NCBI RefSeq assembly: GCF_039538045.1
Contig: NZ_BAABBQ010000001.1
Span: 828,001-892,000, forward strand
Length of the DNA: 64,000 nt
Origin: Sphingomonas swuensis
GTDB lineage: Bacteria > Pseudomonadota > Alphaproteobacteria > Sphingomonadales > Sphingomonadaceae
Direction: 5' to 3'
Position 1 is the stretch's first letter, and every line of letters begins with the position of its first letter. Shown piece after piece: positions 19,382-26,589 of the stretch. A program made the position numbers and the translations under genes. The notes beneath the pieces were generated by a model. That model was not told the DNA's origin, did not search any database, and saw nothing but the letters and a program-made list of their open reading frames with translations.

Positions 19382-20671
19382 CTAGCTTGCGTCCCGGCCG
19401 AGGTAGGTGCGGGCTTCGCCGAGCGCGGTGTCGCGCTGCTCGGCAAGGTGCCACGGAGTGTCGGCATAGACGTCCTCGAACATCGAGCCGATCCGGTCGA
19501 AGCCCTGGCCGGGCAGGATGCCCTGTGCCTCGGCCGCCTTCTGCGCGGCGCGGACACCGGCATCGGCCTGCTTGACGAGCGCGGCATGGCGTTCCTCGTC
19601 CCATTCGCCGAGGCCGATGAGGTGCGCCTTGAGGCGCTCGACGGGATCGCCGAGCGGCCAGGCCTGCGCCTCGCCGGCCGGGCGGTAGCCGGTCGGGTCG
19701 TCCGAGGTGCTGTGGCCCTCGGCGCGGTAGGTGAAGAACTCGATCAGGGTCGGCCCGGCATTGGCGCGGGCGCGCTCGGACGCCCAGCGGACCGCGGCGT
19801 AGACGGCCAGCGCGTCATTGCCGTCGACGCGCATGCCGGCGACCCCGTAGCCGACCGCGCGGGCGGCAAAGGTCGCCTGCTCGGACCCGGCGATGCCCGA
19901 GAAGCTCGAGATCGCCCACTGATTGTTGACCACCGCGAGGATCACCGGTGCCTGGTAAACCGCGGCGAAGGTGAGCGCGGAGTGGAAGTCGCCCTCGGCG
20001 GTGGCGCCTTCGCCGATCCAGCCCATCGCGATCCGGCTGTCGCCCTTGATCGCCGACGCCATCGCCCAGCCGACGGCCTGCGGATATTGCGTGCCGAGGT
20101 TGCCCGAGATCGAGAAGAAGCCGTGCGGCTTGTCCGAATACATGATCGGAAGCTGGCGGCCGTGAAGCTTGTCGCCGGCGTTCGAGTAGATCTGGCACAT
20201 CATGTCGACGAGCGGATAGCCGCGCGCCACCAGCAGGCCCTGCTGGCGATAGGTCGGGAAGCACATGTCCTCGGAATCGAGCGCGGTGGCGGCGGCGACC
20301 GCGATCGCCTCCTCCCCGGTGCACTTCATGTAGAAGCTGGTCTTCCCCTGGCGCTGGGCGCGGTACATGCGGTCGTCGAACACGCGGACGGTGACCATGT
20401 CGGCGAGCATCTTGCGCATCGTGTCGGGCGACAGGCGCGGATCCCATGGCCCGACCGCCCGGCCATCCTCGTCGAGCACACGGACGAGATGGTCGACCAG
20501 CGGATGCGTGTCGCGGGCCGGCGCGGACGAATCCGGACGTGGCGCGCTTCCCGCGGGCGGCACGGTCACGTTCGAGAAATCGGGCGCGTCGCCCGGACGA
20601 TAGGCCGGCTCGGGCACGTGCAGCGCGAGGCGCGGCGCGTTGCGGCGGGGATCGGATGAAGGAATATCCAT
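19382..20671 (-). CDS. E1 alpha subunit, branched-chain 2-oxoacid dehydrogenase
   Basis: ThDP-binding subunit of 429 residues. The cofactor motif runs from GWIGEGATAEGDFHSAL to VVNNQWAISS. The phosphorylation-loop region YRAEGHSTSDDPTGYR is conserved. The ~60-residue Pro-rich N-terminal extension before the core (FSNVTVPPAG) is typical of bacterial BCKDH alpha subunits. First gene of the operon. Role: valine, leucine and isoleucine catabolism and supply of branched primers (family knowledge). Confidence 0.93.
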   Translation of the reverse strand: MDIPSSDPRRNAPRLALHVPEPAYRPGDAPDFSNVTVPPAGSAPRPDSSAPARDTHPLVDHLVRVLDEDGRAVGPWDPRLSPDTMRKMLADMVTVRVFDDRMYRAQRQGKTSFYMKCTGEEAIAVAAATALDSEDMCFPTYRQQGLLVARGYPLVDMMCQIYSNAGDKLHGRQLPIMYSDKPHGFFSISGNLGTQYPQAVGWAMASAIKGDSRIAMGWIGEGATAEGDFHSALTFAAVYQAPVILAVVNNQWAISSFSGIAGSEQATFAARAVGYGVAGMRVDGNDALAVYAAVRWASERARANAGPTLIEFFTYRAEGHSTSDDPTGYRPAGEAQAWPLGDPVERLKAHLIGLGEWDEERHAALVKQADAGVRAAQKAAEAQGILPGQGFDRIGSMFEDVYADTPWHLAEQRDTALGEARTYLGRDAS

Positions 20672-20756
20672 TGCCGGCAGCGCTTAGAGCGGGGCGGCGG
20701 GCGTATCAACAGGGGCATGGTTGACCCGGCGGCAGACGCTTGGCAGGGCCGCGCCC

Positions 20757-21047
20757 ATGACCGAGATCAACGACACTCCGCCCGACCACCTCAGCCTCGA
20801 CCCGCGCAGCCCGCACTTCGACCAGGAGAAGCTCGAGCGCGGCGTCGGCATCCGCTTCAACGGGGTCGAGAAGACCAACGTCGAGGAATATTCGGTGTCG
20901 GAAGGCTGGATCAAGGTCGCCGCGGGCAAGAGCCGCGACCGCTTCGGCAACCCGATGACGATCAAGCTCAAGGGAACGGTGGAGCCCTATTACGAGCGCC
21001 CGGCCGCGGGAGCGGGCGAGGACGCCGGCGACGAGAAGGCCGACTAG
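20757..21047 (+). CDS. DUF3297 family protein
   Basis: A 96-residue small soluble protein of a conserved family with unknown function. The core LSLDPRSPHFDQEKLERGVG, IRFNG and EGWIKVAAGKSRDRFGNPMT is characteristic, with an acidic tail. ATG 20757 was chosen because the conserved N-terminus begins just after it; the upstream 12 codons are arginine-rich. Divergent from E1 alpha, ended by a bidirectional hairpin. Confidence 0.9.
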   Translation: MTEINDTPPDHLSLDPRSPHFDQEKLERGVGIRFNGVEKTNVEEYSVSEGWIKVAAGKSRDRFGNPMTIKLKGTVEPYYERPAAGAGEDAGDEKAD

Positions 21048-21103
21048 GGCGCGGTTGCGGGTGGGCAGGATCGCCTGCCTTCCACACCCATCAGCGAGAC
21101 ATG

Positions 21104-21138
21104 AAAAAGGCGGCACCCCGGGAGGGATGCCGCCTTTT
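21104..21138. terminator. Bidirectional rho-independent terminator
   Basis: AAAAAGGCGGCA and TGCCGCCTTTT pair across a GC-rich 12-nt loop and give a T-run on both strands. It serves the DUF3297 gene (+) and the small minus-strand gene at 21157. Confidence 0.92.
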
Positions 21139-21156
21139 CTTGTCTTTGCTTTTCCC

Positions 21157-21408
21157 TCAGGCGCCGTGCGTGCGGGTCGAGCGCTGGCTCGGGGTTGCCG
21201 AGCGCGGGTAGCTCGGGCTGGTCCGGCGGTCGCGATTCCACTCGTAGAGCTTCTTCGCGCCATAGCCGACCGCGAGCGCGGTCCCGAGCGGGCCGAAGCC
21301 ACGGGCGGCCAGGCGCGCGCCCGCGGCGCCGAGCAGCGCGCCCTTCAGTCCGTCGTTGCGACCGGCGAGGCGGCGTCCGAGAAGGGCGCCAGCGATCTTG
21401 CCAAGCAT
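21157..21408 (-). CDS. Small glycine/alanine-rich protein of unknown function
   Basis: An 83-residue basic protein. The first 55 residues are Gly/Ala/Leu-rich with small-residue periodicity (GALLGRRLAGR, LKGALLGAAGARLAARG), suggesting a membrane-associated helix hairpin. The C-terminal third is Arg/Ser/Pro-rich and probably disordered. An AAAGGA ribosome site precedes the ATG. I do not recognise the family. It is divergent from the psp-like operon, 165 bp from its promoter. Confidence 0.65.
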   Translation of the reverse strand: MLGKIAGALLGRRLAGRNDGLKGALLGAAGARLAARGFGPLGTALAVGYGAKKLYEWNRDRRTSPSYPRSATPSQRSTRTHGA

Positions 21409-21481
21409 GTGTTGATCCTTTCGCGTGAAAACAGTTCGTTTCGTCTACTCACCGACCCGGCATGCGGTTCCCGACGATCGC

Positions 21482-21521
21482 TTGGGAAAAGCCGCCAGAC
21501 GATATGGGCAAAAGTCCCAAC
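21482..21521 (+). promoter_or_regulatory. Candidate activator site upstream of the psp-like promoter
   Basis: TTGGGA (21482-21487) and TCCCAAC (21515-21521) flank a GGGCAAAAGTCCC segment, 50-95 bp upstream of the -24/-12 element, the usual distance for sigma-54 enhancer sites. The same half-sites recur before the second PspC gene at 26080-26098. Confidence 0.4.
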
Positions 21522-21573
21522 AACGGTCTCGCCAACGCCTCCTCAGAAGCAAGATTGGCTGAAAACAGCCACT

Positions 21574-21589
21574 GGCACGCTTGCTGCAT
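21574..21589 (+). promoter_or_regulatory. Sigma-54 (-24/-12) promoter of the psp-like operon
   Basis: TGGCACGCTTGCTGCA has the invariant GG and GC separated by 10 bp and matches TGGCACG-N4-TTGCA except at one position. It lies about 50 bp before the first small gene. The E. coli psp operon is also sigma-54 dependent (established), which supports the assignment. Confidence 0.8.
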
Positions 21590-21640
21590 AATGAACGGCA
21601 TGACCGGCAACGGCCGGCCCGAGAGTTTCAGGAGAGAGAA

Positions 21641-21769
21641 ATGACCATCAAGTCCAGTCTGACCGCCGCCCTTGCCGCCCTGCTGGTGAGCAGCATCGCG
21701 GTCGGCTCCGCCATCGCCCCGGCGACCGCCGTCGCCTCGGCCCCGGTCCCGGTCATCGTCCATGCTTGA
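21641..21769 (+). CDS. 42-residue exported/membrane peptide, first gene of the psp-like operon
   Basis: Starts 10 nt after an AGGAGAG ribosome site and encodes Met-Thr-Ile-Lys followed by a long Ala/Leu/Val/Ser hydrophobic stretch, ending VPVIVHA. It reads as a signal peptide or single membrane helix with a very short tail. Its stop overlaps the next start (ATGCTTGA). No known family. Its place directly behind the sigma-54 promoter, where pspA normally sits, makes it interesting. Confidence 0.6.
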   Translation: MTIKSSLTAALAALLVSSIAVGSAIAPATAVASAPVPVIVHA

Positions 21770-21923
21770 GCAGGGCCTGATCCGGCACCAGTCACGGCTC
21801 GAATATGTCGGGCCGATCGGTGCCAAGCCGGCCGAGCTCGGCCCGGTGCTCCAGATCCTCGACACCGTCGACATCTGGCTGGCCGGGACGCTGCAGAGCT
21901 TCTTCTCGATCATCAAGCGCTGA
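21762..21923 (+). CDS. 53-residue peptide, second gene of the psp-like operon
   Basis: Begins inside the stop of the upstream 42-residue peptide (8-bp overlap). The N-terminal part is charged (MLEQGLIRHQSRLEY); the C-terminal ~25 residues form a probable amphipathic helix ending in WLAGTLQSFFSIIKR. It could lie on the inner membrane surface, but that is inference. Not a family I know. pspC starts 28 nt further on, after AAGGA. Confidence 0.5.
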   Translation: MLEQGLIRHQSRLEYVGPIGAKPAELGPVLQILDTVDIWLAGTLQSFFSIIKR

Positions 21924-21951
21924 TCGCGCTTCCGTCCAAGGATCGCTTCCG

Positions 21952-22341
21952 ATGAACCGCCTGTCTGACTTCCGCCTCAACACCCGCGATCGCAAGCTGC
22001 TCGGCGTCTGCTCGGGCATCGGCAACCTGCTGAGGATCGATCCGACCTTCGTCCGGATCGCGTGGGTCGCCATCCCGCTGCTGACCTTCGTAACCATCAC
22101 GCAGGCGCTGCTGGCCTACTTCGTGTGCGGCGTGATCGGCGCGGTGGCGGCGAGCAAGTCGAACCGCCGCCGGGACTATGAGCGGATGGAAGACAGCCCG
22201 CGCGGCAGCAGCGTCAAGGACCTGCGCGAGCGGCTCGACCAGACCGACCGCCGGCTGATGGCGATCGACCACCACCTCAACGACAGCTCGAGCGCCGACC
22301 TCGCCCGTGAGATCGAGGCGCTCCGTTCGGAGAAGGCATGA
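21952..22341 (+). CDS. pspC: PspC-domain envelope stress protein
   Basis: A 129-residue inner-membrane protein. The N-terminal PspC motif is clear: KLLGVCSGIGNLLRIDPTFV, followed by hydrophobic segments (about 40-75). After a basic stretch the C-terminal ~55 residues are a charged coiled coil (DLRERLDQTDRRLMAIDHHL). The upstream open frame is ignored because the conserved domain starts at ATG 21952. It overlaps the next gene by 4 bp. PspC transmits envelope stress signals in enterobacteria (established). Confidence 0.9.
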   Translation: MNRLSDFRLNTRDRKLLGVCSGIGNLLRIDPTFVRIAWVAIPLLTFVTITQALLAYFVCGVIGAVAASKSNRRRDYERMEDSPRGSSVKDLRERLDQTDRRLMAIDHHLNDSSSADLAREIEALRSEKA

Positions 22342-22580
22342 TGTCCCTCACCGCCATCCTCGCCAGCGGCCTGTTCGGGCTGCTGGCCCTGGCCCTCGCG
22401 GCCGGCTTCACCCTCAAGGGCTGGCATGGCTGGCTCGAACTGAAGAAGCTCGAGCTCGCCAGCGGAAGCCCGCGGCAGGACGAACCCACCGCCTCGCCGG
22501 CGGGCGGCCGGATCGAGCTGGCGGACCTCAAGGAGCGGGTCCGCAAGCTCGAAGCCATCGCCGCCGGGATCGACCTCTAA
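22338..22580 (+). CDS. PspB-like membrane protein
   Basis: An 80-residue protein with one N-terminal membrane helix (about 5-25), then a charged region ending in a short coiled coil, LADLKERVRKLEAIAAGIDL. Size, topology and the closing RVRKLEAI helix parallel PspB, whose C-terminus has a similar RIQALESI helix. The start ATG overlaps the pspC stop. The assignment rests on architecture and the pspC neighbour, so the symbol is left empty. Confidence 0.7.
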   Translation: MMSLTAILASGLFGLLALALAAGFTLKGWHGWLELKKLELASGSPRQDEPTASPAGGRIELADLKERVRKLEAIAAGIDL

Positions 22581-22582
22581 GG

Positions 22583-24667
22583 CTAGAAGTCCAACCGGGC
22601 GGTCAGACGAAAGTCCCGCCCGGCGAGCGGCGCATAATCCTTGAGCAGGCTGGCGTGGCGCCGCGCCTCCACATCGAACAGATTGTTGGCCTGCAGCCCC
22701 AGTGACAGCTCGGGCCGATCCTGGAGCGGCCGCCAGTTCACCGCCGCATTGACCAGGGTGAAGCCGTTCGTCTCCGTCTCGATCGGCGCGTTGCGGTTCT
22801 GCGCAAAGCTGTGCTCGACCTCGAGCCGCCCGTCGACTGCGCCGCGCTTGCCTTCGATCCCGCCGAGCAGGCGGAGCGGCGGAATGGCGGGGGCCGGACC
22901 GAACCCCTTGACCGTCGCCCGGACGTAATCGGCCTGCGCCTCGACCGTCCAGTCGATGCCGGCCAGCGTGCCGGCCTGCGCCCTCGTCTCGATCTCGAAG
23001 CCGGTCAGCCGCGCCCCGGCCTGATCGTAGCGGTAGACCGGCAGGTCGTCCTCGATGTCGCCGGTCGGCGCGAGATAGACGAAGTCGGCGAAGCGGGTGT
23101 GGAACAGGTTGACGCCGAAGGTCAGCGGACCGCTCGTCCGGCGAAGGCTCGCCTCGACCGACAGGCTGCGCTCCTTGTCGAAGTCGGGATTGCCGATCTC
23201 GAAGGCCTGCGTGCCCGCGTGGGGGCCGTTGGCGTAAAGCTCGTCGTTCGACGGGGCGCGCTCGGAATAGGAGAGGTTGAGGCCGAGCCGGGTCGCCGCG
23301 GCAACCTCGACGCTGCCCCCGACCGAGCCCGAGAGCGCGGTGAAGCTGCGGCGCTGAGCGGGACTGCCAAGGTCGATATCGGCCTCGGCGGTCTGGCGGC
23401 TGCGCTCGACCCGAGCACCGGCTTCGAGCCGGAACGGACCCGTGGTGAAGTTCTGCAAGGCGAAGATGCCGAGCTGGCGCTGGCGGTTCACGGGCAGATA
23501 CTTCTCCTCGCCGACGACCGACACGCGGCGATCGAGATATTGCACTCCGAAGCCGCCGCCCCAGCCGCTGGCGGGGGTGCGCTGGACGGCCTCGAGCCGG
23601 GCTTCCTCGCCGCGGCTGCGGAAGGTCGTGCCGATCTCGCCCGTCTCCTCCAGTTCGTCATGGCGATAGCGGACCGCGCCGCCACGGAAACGGAGCTGGT
23701 CGATGAAGCCGCCGACCGGCACCTCGGCGCGGACGTCGTAGCGGGTCTGGGCGATGTCGAGCCGCACTTCCTCGGCCTCGCCGCCAGGATCGAGCGAGTA
23801 GCGGACCGGGACGCCGTAGAGATTGTCGAGGCGGCTGACCGACGCGCCGATGTTGAAGCCGCCGTCGATGTAGGCGAGGCCGCCGGCGAGTTCGCGGGAC
23901 TTGGCGGCCGAGTTGGGCAGCGTGCCCTTGAGGTCGGCAAGCGCGCGGATGTCGGGATCGGCGCTGGCCGCGGCTTCCTCGCGAAGGTCGCGCGAGAGAA
24001 TGTAGCCGCCGGTTCGAAGGTCGCCGGTCTTGAGCCAGCTGCCGTCGCCGTGGAGCACGAAGTTGCTGCCGAGCGGAACGTCGACGCGGGCGTTGAGCGA
24101 GCGCTCGTCGGCGGCGGCCGCAAGGGTCCCGAGCGCGTCGATGTGGAGCGGAGCTTCCGGAACGCTGCGCGGGATGCGCGAATCGATGACGTTCACCACG
24201 CCGCCGATCGCCGAGCTTCCGAACAGCAGCGCCGCAGGGCCACGAAGCACCTCGATCCGGTCGGCGGTCAGCGGGTTGATCGCCACCGCATGGTCGACGC
24301 TGGAGGTCGAAACGTCGAGGCTGCCGATCCCGTCGGTCAGGACCCGGACGCGCTCGCCGCCGAGGCCGCGGATGATCGGGCGGCTGGCATTGGGGCCGAA
24401 GCTGGTCGCGCTCACCCCGGGCTGGCGCTGAAGCGTCTCGCCGATGGTCGGGCGAAGCTCGCGCTCGAGTTCTTCGGAGGAAAGGACCGAGACTCCGCCG
24501 AGCACGTCCTCGCGGTTACGGCGAATGCCCGTGACGACGATCGCGCCGTTCTGCGCGGCATCATGGTCGCTGACCCGCGGCGAGGCCGGGGCCGGCTGAG
24601 GCTCCGCGGAGGCGACAGGCAGAGGCGCGGCCTGGGCAGCGAGAACGGCGGCAAGGGCAGTGATCAT
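22583..24667 (-). CDS. TonB-dependent outer-membrane receptor, ZnuD-like
   Basis: A 694-residue receptor: signal peptide (MITALAAVLAAQAAP), TonB-box-like AIVVTGIRR, plug domain with RPIIRGLGGERVRVLTDG and VLRGPAALLFGSSAIGGVVNVID, and a barrel ending in the terminal aromatic of FRLTARLDF. The SVDHAVAINPLTADRIEV stretch in the plug is characteristic of the ZnuD-type zinc/heme receptor group. A 14-bp palindrome sits 37 bp upstream of the start. Zinc as substrate is inferred. Confidence 0.88.
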   Translation of the reverse strand: MITALAAVLAAQAAPLPVASAEPQPAPASPRVSDHDAAQNGAIVVTGIRRNREDVLGGVSVLSSEELERELRPTIGETLQRQPGVSATSFGPNASRPIIRGLGGERVRVLTDGIGSLDVSTSSVDHAVAINPLTADRIEVLRGPAALLFGSSAIGGVVNVIDSRIPRSVPEAPLHIDALGTLAAAADERSLNARVDVPLGSNFVLHGDGSWLKTGDLRTGGYILSRDLREEAAASADPDIRALADLKGTLPNSAAKSRELAGGLAYIDGGFNIGASVSRLDNLYGVPVRYSLDPGGEAEEVRLDIAQTRYDVRAEVPVGGFIDQLRFRGGAVRYRHDELEETGEIGTTFRSRGEEARLEAVQRTPASGWGGGFGVQYLDRRVSVVGEEKYLPVNRQRQLGIFALQNFTTGPFRLEAGARVERSRQTAEADIDLGSPAQRRSFTALSGSVGGSVEVAAATRLGLNLSYSERAPSNDELYANGPHAGTQAFEIGNPDFDKERSLSVEASLRRTSGPLTFGVNLFHTRFADFVYLAPTGDIEDDLPVYRYDQAGARLTGFEIETRAQAGTLAGIDWTVEAQADYVRATVKGFGPAPAIPPLRLLGGIEGKRGAVDGRLEVEHSFAQNRNAPIETETNGFTLVNAAVNWRPLQDRPELSLGLQANNLFDVEARRHASLLKDYAPLAGRDFRLTARLDF

Positions 24668-24703
24668 GAATACTCCGGCAAAATTTGGTCGGCATGTAGA
24701 GCG

Positions 24704-24717
24704 GATGATACATCATC
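24704..24717. promoter_or_regulatory. Palindrome upstream of the TonB receptor (possible metal-repressor site)
   Basis: GATGAT-AC-ATCATC is a perfect 6+6 inverted repeat, 37 bp before the receptor start codon and in an otherwise AT-rich patch. Zur or Fur regulation would suit a ZnuD-like receptor, but the sequence does not prove which regulator binds. Confidence 0.45.
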
Positions 24718-24784
24718 GCAAACCGTCTCCGGACCGCTCGTCGAAAGGAGGGTGCGATTGGTCGCGGCGCGGTTAGGGAGGGGC

Positions 24785-26005
24785 ATGACCAATCGCCTTC
24801 CTTCCTTCGTGACCCATCTCGAATGCTCGCTGACAGGCGAGCATTATGCCGCCGGCGAGGTGCACAACCTCAGCAAGGCGGGGCGCCCCCTGCTGGTCCG
24901 CTACGATCTCGATGCGGTCGGCGAGGCACTCAGCCGTGAGATCCTGGCGGCGCGCGCGCCCGGCATGTGGAAGTGGCGCGAGCTGCTGCCGCTTCCGCTT
25001 GGCGCCGAGCCAGTGACGCTCGGCGAGATCGAGACCCCTTTGCTCCCGCTCGACCGGCTGTCGGCGAAGGCCGGCGCGCGGCCGTTGCTGGTCAAGGACG
25101 AAGGGCGGCTTCCGACCGGCTCCTTCAAGGCGCGCGGACTGGCGATGGCGGTGAGCATGGCGCGCAATTTCGGGATCGAGGCGCTGGCGCTGCCGACCAA
25201 CGGCAATGCGGGCGCGGCGCTGGCGGCCTATGCGGCTGCGGCGGGCATGGCGGCGACGGTGATCTGTCCCGAGGAGACGCCCGCGGTGAATGTCGCCGAG
25301 GCCGAGGCCTATGGTGCTCGGGTGCTCATCGCCGACGGCCAGATCGACGAATGCGGGCGGCTGGTCGGGGAGGGCGCGGCCGCCGGCCGCTGGTTCGACG
25401 TCTCGACCCTCAAGGAGCCTTATCGCGCCGAGGGCAAGAAGGTGATGGGGCTCGAGCTTGCCGAGCAATATGGCTGGGAGCTGCCCGACGTCATCTTTTA
25501 TCCGACCGGCGGCGGGACCGGGCTGATCGGCATGTGGAAGGCGTTCGCCGAGCTGGAAGCCGTCGGGCTGATCGGGCCCGAGCGGCCACGGATGGTGGCG
25601 GTGCAGGCGACCGGTTGCGCGCCGATGGTCCGCGCCTTCGAACAGGGGGACGAGTTCGCCGAGCGCTGGGAGCAGCCGGCCACGGTGGCGACGGGGATCC
25701 GCGTGCCCAAGGCGGTGGGTGACTTCCTGATCCTTCGCGCGGTTCGTGAAAGCGGTGGCTTCGCGATCGCGGTCGAGGAGGAGGCGATCCTTGCGGCGGT
25801 GCATGATGCCGCGCGCGACGACGGGCTGCTGCTCTGCCCCGAAGGCGGCGCGGTACTGGCCGGCTGGCGCGCCGCGCTCGAGCGCGGACTGGTCGGTCGC
25901 GACGAAAGGGTGCTGCTGTTCAACTGTGCCGCGGGCAACAAATACCCGCTTCCGCTGACCGCGCCGCGGATCCGGCTGGCCGACAGCCATGGAGCCACCG
26001 TCTAG
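24785..26005 (+). CDS. Threonine synthase-like PLP enzyme
   Basis: A 406-residue fold-type II PLP enzyme. The internal-aldimine Lys is in RLPTGSFKARGLAM. PTNGNAGAALAAYAA is the phosphate-side loop and YPTGGGTGLIGMWKA the cofactor phosphate loop. Overall order (N-terminal YAAGEVHNLSKAGRPL, then catalytic core) fits threonine synthase, which converts O-phosphohomoserine to threonine. Members of this group can also be misnamed threonine dehydratases. Start ATG 24785 chosen by the conserved N-terminus. Divergent from the TonB receptor. Confidence 0.88.
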   Translation: MTNRLPSFVTHLECSLTGEHYAAGEVHNLSKAGRPLLVRYDLDAVGEALSREILAARAPGMWKWRELLPLPLGAEPVTLGEIETPLLPLDRLSAKAGARPLLVKDEGRLPTGSFKARGLAMAVSMARNFGIEALALPTNGNAGAALAAYAAAAGMAATVICPEETPAVNVAEAEAYGARVLIADGQIDECGRLVGEGAAAGRWFDVSTLKEPYRAEGKKVMGLELAEQYGWELPDVIFYPTGGGTGLIGMWKAFAELEAVGLIGPERPRMVAVQATGCAPMVRAFEQGDEFAERWEQPATVATGIRVPKAVGDFLILRAVRESGGFAIAVEEEAILAAVHDAARDDGLLLCPEGGAVLAGWRAALERGLVGRDERVLLFNCAAGNKYPLPLTAPRIRLADSHGATV

Positions 26006-26079
26006 CGACCTCTTGGTCCGATCCGCGTCGGGTCCGTTGGTCGAGGCCCGCCGCGCGTCGGGCGAACGGCCCTTTAAAG

Positions 26080-26098
26080 GTTGGGAGAGATTCCCAAC
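26080..26098 (+). promoter_or_regulatory. Inverted repeat upstream of the second PspC gene
   Basis: GTTGGGA (26080-26086) and TCCCAAC (26092-26098) are perfect inverted arms with a 5-bp spacer, 76-94 bp upstream of the -24/-12 element at 26174. The same half-sites precede the psp-like operon. The site could be an enhancer-binding-protein box; alternatively it is a weak hairpin behind threonine synthase. Confidence 0.45.
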
Positions 26099-26173
26099 AT
26101 AGGAGGGAAGAGCCGGCGACCACCAACGCCGCTTGCAGCCCCAAGTCCCTGGACGACAAGGCAAAAGGTTGGA

Positions 26174-26189
26174 TGGCACGAAAGGTGCA
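26174..26189 (+). promoter_or_regulatory. Sigma-54 (-24/-12) promoter of the second PspC gene
   Basis: TGGCACGAAAGGTGCA carries GG-N10-GC and shares TGGCACG and TGCA with the promoter at 21574. It lies 52 bp before ATG 26241. Together with the shared upstream half-sites this suggests one regulon. Confidence 0.72.
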
Positions 26190-26240
26190 TCTGTCCTTGC
26201 AAGCGCCGCGCCTTGTGGCCGTGCGGACAGGAGATCTGAG

Positions 26241-26546
26241 ATGAAGTTGCTTCCGAGCGCCGATTATTTTCGCAACAATGTCGCCTTCCGCAACGACACC
26301 ATCCTGGGTGTCTGCGAGGCGCTTGGGCACGACCTCGGCTTCAATCCCAACTTCCTCCGCATCCCGCTGGCGAGCGGAATCATCTTCGCGCCGTTCCTGA
26401 TGGTCGGAATCTACCTGGCGCTGGGCGTGCTCGCCTTTGTCAGCCGCAGCTTCTTCCCGGACAAGGTCACGCAGGTGGCCGTCGATGCGCCCGCCGCCGA
26501 GACGGAAGCCAGCAACAGCGAAGTGGCGCTCCCCCGCGCCGCCTGA
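26241..26546 (+). CDS. Second PspC-domain protein
   Basis: A 101-residue membrane protein with the motif TILGVCEALGHDLGFNPNFL, parallel to LLGVCSGIGNLLRIDPTFV of the PspC at 21952, followed by hydrophobic segments (about 42-70) and a short acidic tail without the coiled coil. ATG 26241 was selected because the conserved region begins soon after; the upstream part of the frame contains the promoter. Monocistronic, ended by the hairpin at 26555. Probably part of the same envelope-stress response. Confidence 0.82.
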   Translation: MKLLPSADYFRNNVAFRNDTILGVCEALGHDLGFNPNFLRIPLASGIIFAPFLMVGIYLALGVLAFVSRSFFPDKVTQVAVDAPAAETEASNSEVALPRAA

Positions 26547-26554
26547 CGAGCGAG

Positions 26555-26577
26555 GGGCGGAGCTTGCCTCCGCCCCC
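26555..26577. terminator. Hairpin between convergent pspC-like gene and amtB
   Basis: GGGGCGGAG and CTCCGCCCC form a 9-bp stem with a 5-nt loop in the 43-bp gap between two gene ends. T-runs are weak on both strands. Confidence 0.7.
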
Positions 26578-26589
26578 ACCTCTCATGCC

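Noticed and set aside
18440..20659. A 739-codon + strand frame opposite E1 alpha and E1 beta
   Set aside because: It is antisense to two well conserved genes, has no ribosome site and no recognisable domain.
24668..24784. tRNA or riboswitch upstream of threonine synthase
   Set aside because: No cloverleaf or conserved riboswitch core; only the 14-bp palindrome stands out.
22811..26005. A 1064-codon open frame across the TonB receptor and threonine synthase
   Set aside because: Only the last 406 codons (from 24785) carry real domains. The first two thirds are antisense to the TonB receptor and have the arginine/alanine-rich composition of GC-driven shadow frames.
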